A DNA stretch of 64,000 nt from Thermaerobacillus caldiproteolyticus (GCF_013761245.1 NZ_JACDUT010000003.1:124001-188000); one strand, 5' to 3'. Numbered from the stretch's first letter, positions 21,191 through 31,237 are shown. Program-made: numbers and translations. The notes: generated from the letters alone by a model not told the origin.

Positions 21191-21814
21191 ATGTATGTAA
21201 TGAAACAATCAGGCTGGCTCGAAGTCATTTGTGGCAGCATGTTTTCAGGAAAATCGGAAGAGTTAATTCGTCGTGTTCGTCGCGCTACGTTTGCTAAGCA
21301 AGAGGTAAAGGTCTTTAAGCCAGAGATCGATAACCGCTATAGCGAAGAAGCCGTTGTATCGCATAATGGTACATCGATTATCGCCATCCCTGTTGCGTCA
21401 GCTAGTGAAATTTTCGAACACATTTCTGAAAAAACCGATGTCATCGCCATTGACGAAGTCCAGTTCTTTACAGAGGAGATTGTTGAAGTGGTCCAAACGT
21501 TAGCGGATCGAGGATATCGTGTCATTGTAGCTGGGTTGGATCAAGATTTTCGCGGTGAACCGTTTGGGCCTGTACCGACATTAATGGCGCTTGCAGAATC
21601 GGTTACGAAGCTGCAAGCAGTTTGTACAGTATGTGGTTCTCCAGCAAGCCGCACACAGCGATTAATTAACGGCTCTCCCGCTTCTTACCATGATCCTGTG
21701 ATTTTAGTGGGAGCGAGCGAATCGTATGAACCGCGTTGCCGTCACCATCACGAAGTGCCTGATAAACCGACCGGGCGTATACATCGCAATGTGAATAATC
21801 ATCTGACACGATAA
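21191..21814 (+). CDS. tdk: Thymidine kinase
   Basis: 207 residues. The start is ATG 21191, with GGGAGAGG seven bases upstream. Type II thymidine kinase with P-loop [12 protein letters not shown] near residue 15, Walker [11 protein letters not shown], the lasso-region substrate contacts, and zinc ligands in CTVCG plus a late Cys/His pair (PRCRHHH). It phosphorylates thymidine to dTMP in pyrimidine salvage. It lies directly after rpmE, as in B. subtilis. Confidence 0.95.
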   Translation: MYVMKQSGWLEVICGSMFSGKSEELIRRVRRATFAKQEVKVFKPEIDNRYSEEAVVSHNGTSIIAIPVASASEIFEHISEKTDVIAIDEVQFFTEEIVEVVQTLADRGYRVIVAGLDQDFRGEPFGPVPTLMALAESVTKLQAVCTVCGSPASRTQRLINGSPASYHDPVILVGASESYEPRCRHHHEVPDKPTGRIHRNVNNHLTR

Positions 21815-21881
21815 GCGGCGAATCCTTCCATCTATATTTTTTAAATTACTGGAAAAGCTAACAGCAGGGAGGCGACAAGTA

Positions 21882-22322
21882 ATGAAAAGCTTACTGCTGT
21901 TACTTTTAGGAATTTTACTTTCAGCCTGTACGATGAACCCAAATGACTCACAATATCACCAGCAAAGCGAAGATAAAAATGGAACAAGACTCATTACACA
22001 TGATCGAGCGCAAAAAGATTACGATCGTTACTTATATAACAATTTTGATGATCCGGAGAAAACGAATCAAAACCCAAATTTTATCAGCTTAACGGAAGGC
22101 AGCGAAAATAATCAAGCGGATGTTCGTAAAGCGGTTCAGGTAATTGAAAAATATACAAATTATGAGCCCAGTTCTGTTTGGATAAATGGCAATGATATGT
22201 GGGTGAGTGTTCAAGCTCCTGACTCTGTTTCAACACGACAAAGAGAAAAAGATCGAACCCGACTATATGAACTGCTCACAAAAGCGATCCCTACTTATGA
22301 TATTCATGTCAATATAAAGTAA
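21882..22322 (+). CDS. Small secreted lipoprotein of unknown function
   Basis: 146 residues. The ATG follows GGGAGGCGAC. A short signal peptide ends in the lipobox LSAC (Cys16), so it is probably lipid-anchored on the outer face of the membrane. The mature part is hydrophilic. Its C-terminal half (VRKAVQVIEKYTNYEPSSVW, NDMWVSVQAPDSVS) resembles the general style of YhcN/YlaJ sporulation lipoproteins, but I cannot assign it to that family with confidence. A terminator follows at once, so it is a single-gene unit or the last gene after tdk. Confidence 0.75.
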   Translation: MKSLLLLLLGILLSACTMNPNDSQYHQQSEDKNGTRLITHDRAQKDYDRYLYNNFDDPEKTNQNPNFISLTEGSENNQADVRKAVQVIEKYTNYEPSSVWINGNDMWVSVQAPDSVSTRQREKDRTRLYELLTKAIPTYDIHVNIK

Positions 22323-22326
22323 TACG

Positions 22327-22354
22327 TGCGCCCTTTTTATAGGGTGCTTTTTAT
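22327..22354 (+). terminator. Terminator after the lipoprotein gene
   Basis: GCGCCC pairs with GGGTGC (one G-U pair) around a T-rich loop, followed by TTTTTAT. Confidence 0.65.
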
Positions 22355-22673
22355 TTATGAGTAAAATGTTTTTAAACAAAAAATAGCTGTCAAATCCATA
22401 CGGAAGGAAAGAACCATGTTTACAGAAAGGGCCTAGAAGCCATTTTATTCAGTTATTATACGAATTGCTTTGTTTTTGTCTTTGTCTGTTTGTGTAAAAA
22501 GGAATTTTCAATTTGTCTATGGAATAAAGATATCAACGTGAATATATTTTGGACATTATAACGATCTATCTTTGTTTTTACATTTAACATATCTTTTGAT
22601 TCTTGATTTTTCTACAGACTTGAAGCAGTGAAGCGCTTGAAATGTTACGATACGACTTCTGTTGGAGGGAAAC
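22355..22673. other. AT-rich intergenic region before the alcohol dehydrogenase module
   Basis: About 320 bases without a credible gene. I looked for a -24/-12 promoter and found none. No convincing -35/-10 pair was found either. A short GAAGCGCTTG near 22630 is too poor a match to count as a cre site. The composition is more AT-rich than the neighbouring genes. Confidence 0.6.
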
Positions 22674-23822
22674 ATGAATATCCATAAATTTGTTATGCCG
22701 GAGATCATTTTTGGCAATGGAGCTATTCACCAAGTTGGGGAAAGCTGTCTTAGACTTGGGGCTACAAATGTATTCATTGTAAGTGATCCTGGTGTCATTG
22801 AAGCTGGATGGCTAGATGTCGTCATTAAAAGCTGCAAACAAGTTGGTTTAAAATATACGACATTTTATGATGTAACCATTAACCCAAAAGATAGAGAAGT
22901 GGAAAAGGGATGTGAGATGTATATCCAAAATGAATGTGATTCGATTATTGGAATTGGCGGGGGAAGCCCTATCGATGTGGCAAAAGCGATTGCTATTCTT
23001 GTAACGAATGGCGGGAGAATTCATGACTATGAGGGAATTGATAAAATTAAAAATCCCCTTCCCCCGCAAGTAATGATTCCAACAACAGCCGGGTCGGGTT
23101 CAGAAGTGTCGCAATTTTCAGTAATTGTAGATACGGTAGGACAAAAAAAGATGACCATTATTTCAAAATCGCTTATTCCTGATATTGCGATTGTAGATCC
23201 GGAAACATTGTCAACAAAAAGTGCGCATTTAACTGCCTCAACAGGATTAGATGTTTTAACGCATGGAATTGAAGCGTATGTAAGTTTGGCTGCGACTCCG
23301 TTAACCGATGTTCAAGCAAAAAATGCCATTTCTTTGGTAGCGGAACATTTACGTCCTTCTGTAGCGTCAAAAATAAATAAGGAAGCTAAGACAAATATGG
23401 CGATGGCAAGTTTGCAAGCCGGCCTTGCTTTTTCCAATGCCATTTTGGGAGCTGTACATGCCATGTCACATGCAGTAGGGGGGAAGTATCCAATCCTTCA
23501 CGGCGACGTGAATTCCATATTGCTTCCATATGTAATGGAATATAATCTTCTGGCAAGTCCCAAAAAATTTGCCGATATTGCTCTTTTCCTTGGTATTGAT
23601 ATTCGTGGCATGTCTTACATAGAGGCAGGAAAAAAAGCAATTGAATACGTAAAGAATTTAACAATGGATATTGGAGCTCCACAGCGATTGTCCGATATTG
23701 GTTTGGAGAAAGAGGAAATACGAAAGATGAGCCTGATTGCCTTACACGATGCCTGCATGATTACAAATCCTCGGGACATAACGGTTGAAGATATTGAAGA
23801 AATATTCAGAAAGGCATGGTAA
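22674..23822 (+). CDS. Iron-dependent (group III) alcohol dehydrogenase
   Basis: 382 residues. ATG 22674 follows TTGGAGGGAAAC. Family Fe-ADH: NAD-binding GGGSPIDVAKA (95-105), TTAGSGSEVS, and metal ligands at Asp193, His197 (DVLTHGIEAY), His262 (HAMSHAVGG region) and His276 (HGDVN). The closest well-known types are NAD-dependent alcohol and methanol dehydrogenases of bacilli. Its stop overlaps the start of a sensor kinase gene (TAATG), and a sigma-54 activator follows, so the enzyme belongs to an inducible module. The substrate is not readable from sequence. The module has no equivalent at this spot in B. subtilis, suggesting insertion. Confidence 0.88.
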   Translation: MNIHKFVMPEIIFGNGAIHQVGESCLRLGATNVFIVSDPGVIEAGWLDVVIKSCKQVGLKYTTFYDVTINPKDREVEKGCEMYIQNECDSIIGIGGGSPIDVAKAIAILVTNGGRIHDYEGIDKIKNPLPPQVMIPTTAGSGSEVSQFSVIVDTVGQKKMTIISKSLIPDIAIVDPETLSTKSAHLTASTGLDVLTHGIEAYVSLAATPLTDVQAKNAISLVAEHLRPSVASKINKEAKTNMAMASLQAGLAFSNAILGAVHAMSHAVGGKYPILHGDVNSILLPYVMEYNLLASPKKFADIALFLGIDIRGMSYIEAGKKAIEYVKNLTMDIGAPQRLSDIGLEKEEIRKMSLIALHDACMITNPRDITVEDIEEIFRKAW

Positions 23823-25480
23823 TGATGGGGATTAAAGAACGGCAAAAAATGATTAATCTTCTAACGGGAGTTCAATCTTCTAAAAAAAGTTATTATACAG
23901 AATTAAAAAAGATGGTTGTTGAACTAAAAAAGAAAAATATGCAGTTGGAAATTATAAATGATGTAACCAAAAGTTTTAACATCGATATGTCAATGGACGA
24001 CATGTTAAAAAATATTTTTGATAAATTAAAAGAAATTTTCCCGCTAGAAAGGATCAGCTTATCTTTATATGAAAATGAAAAATTGATTTTAACCAATGTT
24101 TATCCGGCTCATTCGTTATATTTTCCAATCGGCTTTGTTCTGTCCAAAGAACGTTCTCTTTATTGGAAGGTAGTTCAATCACTCGAAAAGGTTTTCTATC
24201 AGGTACAGGCAAAAAAAGATTCTTATATTGAAAATAAAGTGTATGAAGTATTGGGAATTCAAAGCGTGTTGTTAATCCCTCTCATTAGCAAGGGAAAAGC
24301 CATCGGGGTGTTAAGTATAGGCAGCAAAGAGGTCATTCAATATGATGAGGCCGATCTTTCCTTTTTCCAGCAACTTTGCGATCAATTGGCTGTTTGTATT
24401 GAAAATGCTAGGCTTTACAATGAGGTGCTCACAAGTAAAAAAGAGTGGGAGGAGACTTTTCGGGCCGTTTCCGAAATGATATTGGTTGTTGATCTGCAAG
24501 GAAATATTTTACGCTATAATGATGCGGCGAAAGAATTCTTTCAATTCGATTTGCAGAAAAATGCTAGGGAAAACGTTCATCAACTGTTATCAATGGACAT
24601 CAATGAAAGTCCCATAATAGAAAATCTTCAAACCAAAAAACCTGTTCATCGGCAGATTCACATCCAACAAAGGGTGTGTGAACTTCATTCATATCCTGTG
24701 TTTAATGAGAGTCAAAACATGTATGCTGCAATTATTTATATCAATGACATCACAGAGAAATGCAGGATTGAAGCTCAATTATTGCAATCCGGGAAACTGG
24801 CTGCAATTGGCGAGATGGCAGCGGGAATTGCCCATGAATTGAATAATCCGTTAACTGCTATTCTCGGAAATGCTCAACTATTGTTAAGATCTGTTCCAAA
24901 AGATGACCGCTCGTATAAGCTTCTGTCAGATATCCATTCGTGCGGGAAGCGATGCAAAACCATCATTCAAAATTTATTGACCTTCTCACGGCAAGATGAA
25001 TATATGTTTGAGGATTGTTCTGTAAATGAGGCTGTTGAACAAGTGTTGGGATTAATAGGAGACCAAATCAAAAAACAGAACATTATGATTCAAAAAAAAT
25101 TAGATGATTCAATTGAATTCATTGAAGGGAATGTTCAACAAATTGGACAAATCATTTTAAATCTTTTAATCAATGCAAAAGATGCACTCGAAGATACTAA
25201 TATTCCAAACAAAGTTATAACGATTGAAACAAGATCAATCCTAGAAAATGAAAAACATTGGGTTCTTCTTTCTGTCAAAGATAACGGAAAAGGGATAAGC
25301 ACCCAACATTTACAAGAAATTTTCAACCCGTTTTTTACAACAAAGAGGCCAGGAAAGGGGACTGGACTTGGATTATCGGTAAGTTTGGGAATAGCGGAAG
25401 CTCACGGTGGGACGATTGAAGTGATGAGCGAACTTGGAAAGGGAAGCCAGTTTATATTAAAACTTCCGGCAAAGCAATAA
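23822..25480 (+). CDS. Soluble sensor histidine kinase (GAF-PAS-HisKA-HATPase, NtrB/AtoS-like)
   Basis: About 552 residues from ATG 23822, which overlaps the dehydrogenase stop codon (TAATG). AAAGG lies eight bases before it. Order: N-terminal coiled coil (20-45); GAF domain (about 45-200); PAS domain (about 210-310); HisKA with phosphorylated His338 in AHELNNPLTAILGNAQ; and HATPase_c with N box NLLINAKDAL, DNGKGIS and GTGLGLSVS. No membrane helix is present, so it senses a cytosolic signal. Coupling to an alcohol dehydrogenase and a sigma-54 regulator suggests an alcohol, aldehyde or redox cue (inference). Confidence 0.88.
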   Translation: MMGIKERQKMINLLTGVQSSKKSYYTELKKMVVELKKKNMQLEIINDVTKSFNIDMSMDDMLKNIFDKLKEIFPLERISLSLYENEKLILTNVYPAHSLYFPIGFVLSKERSLYWKVVQSLEKVFYQVQAKKDSYIENKVYEVLGIQSVLLIPLISKGKAIGVLSIGSKEVIQYDEADLSFFQQLCDQLAVCIENARLYNEVLTSKKEWEETFRAVSEMILVVDLQGNILRYNDAAKEFFQFDLQKNARENVHQLLSMDINESPIIENLQTKKPVHRQIHIQQRVCELHSYPVFNESQNMYAAIIYINDITEKCRIEAQLLQSGKLAAIGEMAAGIAHELNNPLTAILGNAQLLLRSVPKDDRSYKLLSDIHSCGKRCKTIIQNLLTFSRQDEYMFEDCSVNEAVEQVLGLIGDQIKKQNIMIQKKLDDSIEFIEGNVQQIGQIILNLLINAKDALEDTNIPNKVITIETRSILENEKHWVLLSVKDNGKGISTQHLQEIFNPFFTTKRPGKGTGLGLSVSLGIAEAHGGTIEVMSELGKGSQFILKLPAKQ

Positions 25481-25504
25481 CTGTAAATGGGGATGGGGGA
25501 AATC

Positions 25505-26962
25505 ATGGAAAATATTTTAGTGATTGATGATGAACGGGAAGTAGGCAATTTTTTTCTGCATTTATTAGAAGGGAAGGGTTATCACGTAAAACTCGGATTT
25601 AATGGAAAAGATTTTGCCAAATTAATCAAAGAACACTCATTCGATCTGGCATTGATTGATGTAAAATTACCAGATACAAATGGTTTAGATCTATTAAAAC
25701 AACTAAAAACAGCCTTGCCATCTTGTAAAGCGATTATTATGACTGGCTATAGCACGGTGAAAACAGCAGTGGAGGCCATTAAATATGGCGCAAGCGATTA
25801 TATCGAAAAACCATTTGACGATATTGATGAATTAGAAAGATTAATAGAAGGGTTATTAGACAACAGTTCAACATCATCCCAAAATGATATGTATAAGCTG
25901 GCTGAAACACTTGGTTTTATTGTGGGAAAAAACAAAGAGATGAATGATTTAATTAAACTAGCCTACAAAATTGCGAAAAAAAATGTCAATGTGCTAATTG
26001 AAGGGGAGACAGGGACAGGAAAAGAAGTGTTGGCGCATTTTATCCATCATGCGAGCATGCGTTACGATCAGCCTTTTATCGGAATCAATTGCGGTGCAGT
26101 GTCTGAAACCCTTTTGGAAAGCGAGCTGTTTGGCCATGAGAAAGGTGCGTTTACAGGGGCTGTGAAAGAAAAAAAAGGAATTTTTGAAATAGCCAACAGA
26201 GGGACACTGTTTTTGGATGAAATTGGCGAAGCCTCTCTTGCTATTCAAGTAAAATTGCTGAGGGTGTTGGAAACAGGGGAGTATATTCGGGTAGGAGGCG
26301 AGACGATCCGGAGAACAAATACACGGATCATTGCTGCTTCTCATGTCAACCTTGCCCAAGCGGTAGCTGAAAAAACATTCAGGGAAGACCTATTGTATCG
26401 GTTAGACGTGGTGAAATTAACGATTCCTCCTCTCAGAGAACGAATAGAGGATCTGCCGCTTTTTATAGAATACTTCTTGAAAAAATTGAATTCGCATCTA
26501 TCTTTTTCGGATGACACTATTTTACAAATGAAACAATATCATTGGCCGGGAAATGTGCGGGAGCTTTTTAATGTGGTGAAGCGGGCAGTGACATTGGCAG
26601 AAGGGGAAACGACAATCATCACTCCTGATTTCTTGCCTGAAAAATTGAAAACGGAAAGAACCTTGCCGTCACAGAAATTATTTTCCATTGGTAAAAATAC
26701 TAGAGATGACATAGATTTAGAACGTTATCTGAACGAATGGACAAGCTATATTCTTTCATTATGGAAAGAGAACAAGAAAGTCGACCTCGAACGTGTGCTG
26801 TCATTAGTCAAAGATTTAGAGAAACAAATAGGAAGATCTTTTGTAATGAAAACTTTAAAGGAAACAGTAGGGAATAGGAAAGAAGCGTCTGAACGGTTAA
26901 ATATCACTGTCCGTAAACTTAGATATTTATTAAAAGAAAAAGGGGCTGACCCAAAAGTATAA
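25505..26962 (+). CDS. Sigma-54-dependent response regulator (NtrC/AtoC family)
   Basis: About 485 residues from ATG 25505, after GGGGGAAATC. Receiver domain with phospho-acceptor Asp52 ([13 protein letters not shown]), AAA+ domain with Walker A GETGTGKE (167-174), the sigma-54 contact GAFTGA (214-219), Walker B GTLFLDEI, and a C-terminal Fis-type helix-turn-helix ([20 protein letters not shown]). The GAFTGA loop means it activates -24/-12 promoters. The only clear one found nearby drives the convergent zinc alcohol dehydrogenase at 27.1-28.1 kb. The linker between AAA+ and HTH (about residues 385-440) is longer than usual and unrecognised. Confidence 0.93.
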   Translation: MENILVIDDEREVGNFFLHLLEGKGYHVKLGFNGKDFAKLIKEHSFDLALIDVKLPDTNGLDLLKQLKTALPSCKAIIMTGYSTVKTAVEAIKYGASDYIEKPFDDIDELERLIEGLLDNSSTSSQNDMYKLAETLGFIVGKNKEMNDLIKLAYKIAKKNVNVLIEGETGTGKEVLAHFIHHASMRYDQPFIGINCGAVSETLLESELFGHEKGAFTGAVKEKKGIFEIANRGTLFLDEIGEASLAIQVKLLRVLETGEYIRVGGETIRRTNTRIIAASHVNLAQAVAEKTFREDLLYRLDVVKLTIPPLRERIEDLPLFIEYFLKKLNSHLSFSDDTILQMKQYHWPGNVRELFNVVKRAVTLAEGETTIITPDFLPEKLKTERTLPSQKLFSIGKNTRDDIDLERYLNEWTSYILSLWKENKKVDLERVLSLVKDLEKQIGRSFVMKTLKETVGNRKEASERLNITVRKLRYLLKEKGADPKV

Positions 26963-26990
26963 ATCACTTTTGGGATTCAGTCCCTTCTTG
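26939..26990. terminator. Hairpin between converging regulator and adhT genes
   Basis: A long stem formed by CTGA, CCCAAAAGT / ACTTTTGGG and CAGTCCCTT, with small interior mismatches, begins inside the last codons of the regulator gene. No long T-run follows, so termination efficiency is uncertain. Confidence 0.5.
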
Positions 26991-27130
26991 TTGGTTAGTT
27001 TCAATTTTATCAAATATTTGAGGTGGCAATCCTTCATTTGTGGAAATATAGTATATTTTTCGCTTTTAATAACAGGAGCAGATGATGAAAGCGCTCTCTA
27101 TTTATTGCAAAGTGAAATGAATGATTTTGT

Positions 27131-28144
27131 TTATTTCATTGTCAATACAATCCGTCCATTGATTTGCCCCTTTTCCATTTTTTCGAATACTTCATTAATA
27201 GAATCTAATGGAGCCGTTTCCACAATTGGACGGACTTTCCCCCTTGCAGCGAAGTCTAAAGCTTCTTGCATATCTTTTCTCGTACCTACGATGGAACCTT
27301 TTACAGTCACTCCGTTTAAGACTGTGTTAAAAATCGGAATCGGTAAATCAGCATTTGGTAAACCGACAACAACTAAGGTTCCGCCACGTTTTACTGATTG
27401 ATAAGCTTGTTCAAATGCCTTTCTTGTTACCGCGACGCTAATCGCTGCTTGTACGCCGCCTACTTTTTCCTGGATTGTTTCTACCGGATCTTCTTTCAAC
27501 CCATTAATCGTAATGTCAGCGCCTAATTTTCTGGCAAGCTCCATTTTTTCATCACTTATATCAACAGCAACCACATTCAACCCCATTGCTTTGGCGTATT
27601 GAAGCGCTATGTGTCCTAAACCGCCAATCCCGTAAATAGCTACCCATTCGCCAGGTTTTGCATTCGAAACTTTTAATGCTTTGTATGTTGTCACCCCTGC
27701 ACAAAGAATAGGTGCGACTTCAACAGGATCTAAATTTTCTGGAATTCTAGCAACATAGTCAGCTGGTGCTTTACAATATTCAGCATATCCGCCGTCTACG
27801 GAATACCCCCCATTTAATTGATGTGGACAAAGTGTTTCTTGTCCGCTTAAGCAATATTCACATTCACCACAAGCAGAATATAGCCAAGGGATGCCAACAC
27901 GATCTCCTACTTTTATCGATTTGACTCCTTCGGCCACTTCCACAACAATTCCTACCCCTTCATGTCCAGGAATCAACGGAAGTTTCGGCTTTACGGGCCA
28001 ATCCCCATGCGCGGCATGCAAGTCGGTATGGCAGACGCCACAAGCTTCAATTTTTACAAGCACCTCTCCATACTCTAGTTTTGGTTTCTCTACTTCTTTA
28101 ATCTCAAGTTTTTGTTTAAAGTCATTGACAACAGCTGCTTTCAT
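27131..28144 (-). CDS. adhT: Zinc-dependent alcohol dehydrogenase, AdhT type
   Basis: 337 residues. The minus-strand ATG follows AAAGGGGATTGGGAG. Medium-chain dehydrogenase with catalytic zinc ligands Cys38, His61 and Cys148 and structural zinc ligands Cys92, 95, 98 and 106. The NAD loop is [20 protein letters not shown]. It strongly resembles the thermostable ADH of Geobacillus stearothermophilus ([34 protein letters not shown]). It oxidises primary alcohols such as ethanol with NAD. It faces the sigma-54 regulator gene and is preceded by a near-perfect -24/-12 promoter, so it is very likely a target of that regulator. Confidence 0.93.
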   Translation of the reverse strand: MKAAVVNDFKQKLEIKEVEKPKLEYGEVLVKIEACGVCHTDLHAAHGDWPVKPKLPLIPGHEGVGIVVEVAEGVKSIKVGDRVGIPWLYSACGECEYCLSGQETLCPHQLNGGYSVDGGYAEYCKAPADYVARIPENLDPVEVAPILCAGVTTYKALKVSNAKPGEWVAIYGIGGLGHIALQYAKAMGLNVVAVDISDEKMELARKLGADITINGLKEDPVETIQEKVGGVQAAISVAVTRKAFEQAYQSVKRGGTLVVVGLPNADLPIPIFNTVLNGVTVKGSIVGTRKDMQEALDFAARGKVRPIVETAPLDSINEVFEKMEKGQINGRIVLTMK

Positions 28145-28193
28145 TCTCCCAATCCCCTTTCAAATTCGTTTCATTGGTTTCACAAAACAATAA

Positions 28194-28209
28194 TGCAAAA
28201 AGTGTGCCA
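28194..28209 (-). promoter_or_regulatory. Sigma-54 (-24/-12) promoter of adhT
   Basis: On the minus strand the sequence reads TGGCACACTTTTTGCA, a full match to the sigma-54 consensus TGGCACRNNNNTTGCW. It lies 50 bases before the adhT start codon. Further upstream (28249-28311) are AT-rich inverted sequences and a TTTGTACAAA palindrome that could be activator sites. Confidence 0.85.
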
Positions 28210-28550
28210 AACCTAAAATAAAATAAAATACGTATCTATTTCATTTTTTGTGCCAAAATTTTGTTAAATTTGTACAAATAATCGGCATTTTCCTCATAAA
28301 ATTGGCACGTCTTATGTGAAAGGTTTAACTTCCCTAAATGATCTTATAACAGTAGTTGTGCAATTTTTTCTTGGCATTAAAATGGTGCGGAAATCTTTCT
28401 CCTCTTGCTCTTGAATCGAAACAATATATTCTACTGCTAAATACATTTCTCCTAATAGGGAGGATTATTTTTCTGATACTTTGCCGTTTGGCAAAACTAT
28501 AGTATAATTATAAATTAGACTGTGTATGGACAAAGGCAGAGGTGAATAAC
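28210..28550. other. Intergenic region between adhT and prfA
   Basis: It holds the upstream region of the sigma-54 promoter, including a TTTGTACAAA palindrome (around 28270), GTGCCAAAATTTT (from about 28251) and AAAATTGGCAC (about 28301-28311). Further on comes the probable prfA promoter, with TATAAT at about 28503-28508. An inverted repeat TTTGCC-GTTT-GGCAAA (28482-28497) lies just upstream of that -10 where the -35 should be. No gene was found. Confidence 0.5.
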
Positions 28551-29627
28551 GTGTTTGAACGTCTTCAAGCAGTAGAAGAACGTTATGAAAAACTAAATCA
28601 ATTACTCATGGACCCAGAAGTCATTAACGACCCGAAAAAATTGCGCGACTACTCAAAAGAGCAGTCCGATTTAGAAGAAACAGTGCAAACCTATCGAGAA
28701 TACAAATCGGTTCACCAGCAGCTAGCTGATGCAAAAGCGATGCTGGAAGAAAAACTTGACCCTGAAATGCGGGAAATGGTGAAGGAAGAAATTGGCGAGC
28801 TTGAAAGCCGAGAAGAGGAGCTTGTCAATAAATTAAAAGTTCTTCTTCTTCCGAAAGACCCGAATGATGATAAAAACGTTATTATGGAAATTCGCGGAGC
28901 GGCTGGCGGCGAGGAAGCTGCTTTATTTGCGGGCGATTTATATCGAATGTATACGCGTTACGCGGAGTCACAAGGATGGAAGACAGAAGTGATTGAAGCA
29001 AGCCCGACCGGCTTAGGTGGCTACAAAGAAATTATTTTTATGATTAACGGTAAAGGTGCGTACTCAAAGTTAAAATTCGAAAATGGAGCGCACCGCGTTC
29101 AACGTGTTCCGGAAACAGAATCTGGCGGGCGCATTCATACATCGACAGCGACCGTCGCTTGCTTGCCGGAAATGGAAGAAATCGAAGTCGAAATTAACGA
29201 AAAAGATATTCGTGTTGATACGTTCGCTTCAAGCGGACCGGGCGGGCAAAGCGTAAACACGACGATGTCAGCCGTACGGTTAACGCACATTCCAACGGGC
29301 ATTGTCGTTTCTTGCCAAGACGAAAAATCACAAATTAAAAATAAAGAAAAGGCGATGAAAGTCTTGCGCGCTCGTATTTACGATAAATACCAACAAGAAG
29401 CGCGCGCTGAATATGATCAGACGCGCAAGCAAGCGGTCGGAACAGGTGACCGTTCGGAGCGCATTCGCACGTACAATTTTCCACAAAACCGCGTGACCGA
29501 TCATCGCATTGGATTAACGATTCAAAAGCTCGACCAAGTATTAGAAGGCAAGCTTGATGAAATCATCGATGCGCTCATTTTAGACGATCAATCAAAAAAA
29601 TTGGAGCAAGCAAACAATGAATCATAA
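28551..29627 (+). CDS. prfA: Peptide chain release factor 1
   Basis: 358 residues from GTG 28551. AGAGGTGA five bases upstream and alignment with the known N-terminus ([18 protein letters not shown]) favour this over GTG 28542. The universal GGQ motif is in [12 protein letters not shown], where Gln is the methylated residue. The anticodon-like region that reads UAG/UAA lies in the central domain. It releases finished peptides at UAA and UAG. The gene overlaps prmC, which methylates the GGQ glutamine. An organism reading UAG through RF1 is relevant to the rpoE amber codon. Confidence 0.96.
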   Translation: MFERLQAVEERYEKLNQLLMDPEVINDPKKLRDYSKEQSDLEETVQTYREYKSVHQQLADAKAMLEEKLDPEMREMVKEEIGELESREEELVNKLKVLLLPKDPNDDKNVIMEIRGAAGGEEAALFAGDLYRMYTRYAESQGWKTEVIEASPTGLGGYKEIIFMINGKGAYSKLKFENGAHRVQRVPETESGGRIHTSTATVACLPEMEEIEVEINEKDIRVDTFASSGPGGQSVNTTMSAVRLTHIPTGIVVSCQDEKSQIKNKEKAMKVLRARIYDKYQQEARAEYDQTRKQAVGTGDRSERIRTYNFPQNRVTDHRIGLTIQKLDQVLEGKLDEIIDALILDDQSKKLEQANNES

Positions 29628-30486
29628 TCGAATTTACGAAGTCCTAAATTGGGCTTCTTCTTTTTTAAAAGAACATGGGAAGGAAGAACGTGTCGCTGAA
29701 TTGTTATTGCGACATCATTTGCAAGTAACGCGGGCGCAATTGTTTGCACGGCTGCGGGACGAAATCGATGATCGTGTCAAACAAGCGTTCATCGATGATC
29801 TCAAAAGACATGTATATGAACATGTGCCTGTGCAATATGTAATCGGTTTTGAAGAGTTTTACGGCCGCTCCTTTCTCGTAAATCAAGAGGTCCTCATTCC
29901 ACGACCAGAAACGGAGGAATTAGTCGAAGGAGTTTTAACAAGAATTCAAAGGTTGTTTCCTGAGAGAGAGACGATCGATCTCGTGGATGTTGGAACGGGA
30001 AGCGGCGCGATTGCGATTACGCTAGCTCTTGAAAATCCAGCATTGCGCGTCAGTACAATCGATATTTCGCTCGAATCGTTACAAGTAGCTAAAGAGAATG
30101 CCCGTCGCTTCAGTGCAGAAGTCGAGTTTATCTGCGGAGATTTATTACAACCTTTTATTCAGGCAGGACGTAAAGTGGATGTCGTCGTTTCCAATCCACC
30201 GTATATTCCCGAAAGTGACATTGCCTTTCTTTCCCCAGTTGTGAAAAACCATGAACCGCTTCGGGCACTTGTGGGTGGCAAAGACGGCCTTCATTTTTAC
30301 CGTCGCTTTATGGAGGAACTGCCGGTTGTATTAAAGGCCCGTGCTTTAGTTGCATTTGAAGTCGGCGCTGGGCAAGGTGAAGCGGTGGCTCAATTGTTAC
30401 GAGAAACGTTTCATACAGCGATCGTTGAAGTCGTTTTTGATATGAATGGAAAAGATCGGATGGTATATGCTGAAATAAAACAATAA
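29617..30486 (+). CDS. prmC: Release factor glutamine methyltransferase
   Basis: 289 residues. The ATG lies inside the last codons of prfA (11-base overlap), with TTGGAG upstream, indicating translational coupling. Motifs: SAM-binding [16 protein letters not shown] and the NPPY signature [10 protein letters not shown], which selects glutamine side chains. It methylates the GGQ glutamine of release factors, raising termination efficiency. A terminator follows. Confidence 0.95.
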   Translation: MNHNRIYEVLNWASSFLKEHGKEERVAELLLRHHLQVTRAQLFARLRDEIDDRVKQAFIDDLKRHVYEHVPVQYVIGFEEFYGRSFLVNQEVLIPRPETEELVEGVLTRIQRLFPERETIDLVDVGTGSGAIAITLALENPALRVSTIDISLESLQVAKENARRFSAEVEFICGDLLQPFIQAGRKVDVVVSNPPYIPESDIAFLSPVVKNHEPLRALVGGKDGLHFYRRFMEELPVVLKARALVAFEVGAGQGEAVAQLLRETFHTAIVEVVFDMNGKDRMVYAEIKQ

Positions 30487-30514
30487 CTTCCAGAACTAAT
30501 CTGGAAGTTTTTTT
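30485..30514 (+). terminator. Terminator after prmC
   Basis: AACTTCCAGA pairs perfectly with TCTGGAAGTT around a short loop and is followed by more T. Confidence 0.85.
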
Positions 30515-30581
30515 AGATTCATAGAGTTTAAAATTTGCTTGTGTTGTCCACAATAAGGTAGTGAAAGGACGGTGCAAGCAA

Positions 30582-31235
30582 ATGAAAAAACGAAATATTG
30601 TCATTGTTTTATATATACTATTGCTTATTATCGGGGTACTTGTGAATGTTTACGGGCAGCAGACGGAAGCTGGAGCAAATGCGTCGGTTGCTATTCCCGA
30701 CCAAGCGATTCGCTTGCGGATTTTAGCGAATAGTGATTCAGCAGAAGATCAAGCGCTAAAACGCAAAGTCCGCGACGCAGTCAATGCAGAAATTAACCAA
30801 TGGGTCGCTGATTTAACATCGTTTGACGAAGCAAAGCGGGTGATTCAATCCCATTTACCTGATATTGAGAACATTGTCGCTAACGTTTTACGGGAAGAAA
30901 AAAGTAATCAAGCATATCGTGTTCAATTTGGAAAAGTGAATTTTCCAACAAAAATTTATGGAAACTATGTGTATCCAGCCGGACAGTATGAAGCGATTTT
31001 AATTACGCTCGGCGCAGGGAAAGGGGCCAACTGGTGGTGTGTATTATTTCCACCGCTATGTTTTCTGGACTTTTCCAATAGTGAAGCGGTTCGTGAGGAC
31101 AAACAGAAGCAGGAAGTGAAACAAGCAAGTGTAACTACTTCCCCACCTTCTCCTTTCGTTGAGGAAGACAAAGAGGAAAAGGTAGAGGTCAAGTTTTTCT
31201 TTAAGGAAATACTAGAAAAATTGATACCGTCATAA
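30582..31235 (+). CDS. spoIIR: Stage II sporulation protein R
   Basis: 217 residues from ATG 30582, with AAAGGACGG upstream. An N-terminal signal/anchor helix (IVIVLYILLLIIGVLVN) is followed by the SpoIIR domain (IRLRILANSDSAEDQALKRK, FPTKIYGNYVYPAGQYEA, GKGANWWCVLFPPLCF). Made in the forespore and secreted into the intermembrane space, it triggers SpoIIGA to process pro-sigma-E in the mother cell. The position after prmC matches B. subtilis. No clear sigma-F promoter was seen upstream. Confidence 0.95.
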   Translation: MKKRNIVIVLYILLLIIGVLVNVYGQQTEAGANASVAIPDQAIRLRILANSDSAEDQALKRKVRDAVNAEINQWVADLTSFDEAKRVIQSHLPDIENIVANVLREEKSNQAYRVQFGKVNFPTKIYGNYVYPAGQYEAILITLGAGKGANWWCVLFPPLCFLDFSNSEAVREDKQKQEVKQASVTTSPPSPFVEEDKEEKVEVKFFFKEILEKLIPS

Positions 31236-31237
31236 TC

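Noticed and set aside
22618-22645. GAAGCGCTTG before the Fe-ADH as a cre site
   Set aside because: Only the central bases fit; both half-site ends mismatch the consensus.
26970-27401. 143-residue open frame on the + strand after the sigma-54 regulator
   Set aside because: It overlaps adhT antisense, has no ribosome site and no family resemblance. The minus-strand AdhT is unmistakable.
28249-28320. Two more TGGCAC sequences (one on each strand) as extra sigma-54 promoters
   Set aside because: Neither has a GC-containing -12 element at the required spacing (ATGAA and ATGTG instead of TTGCA).
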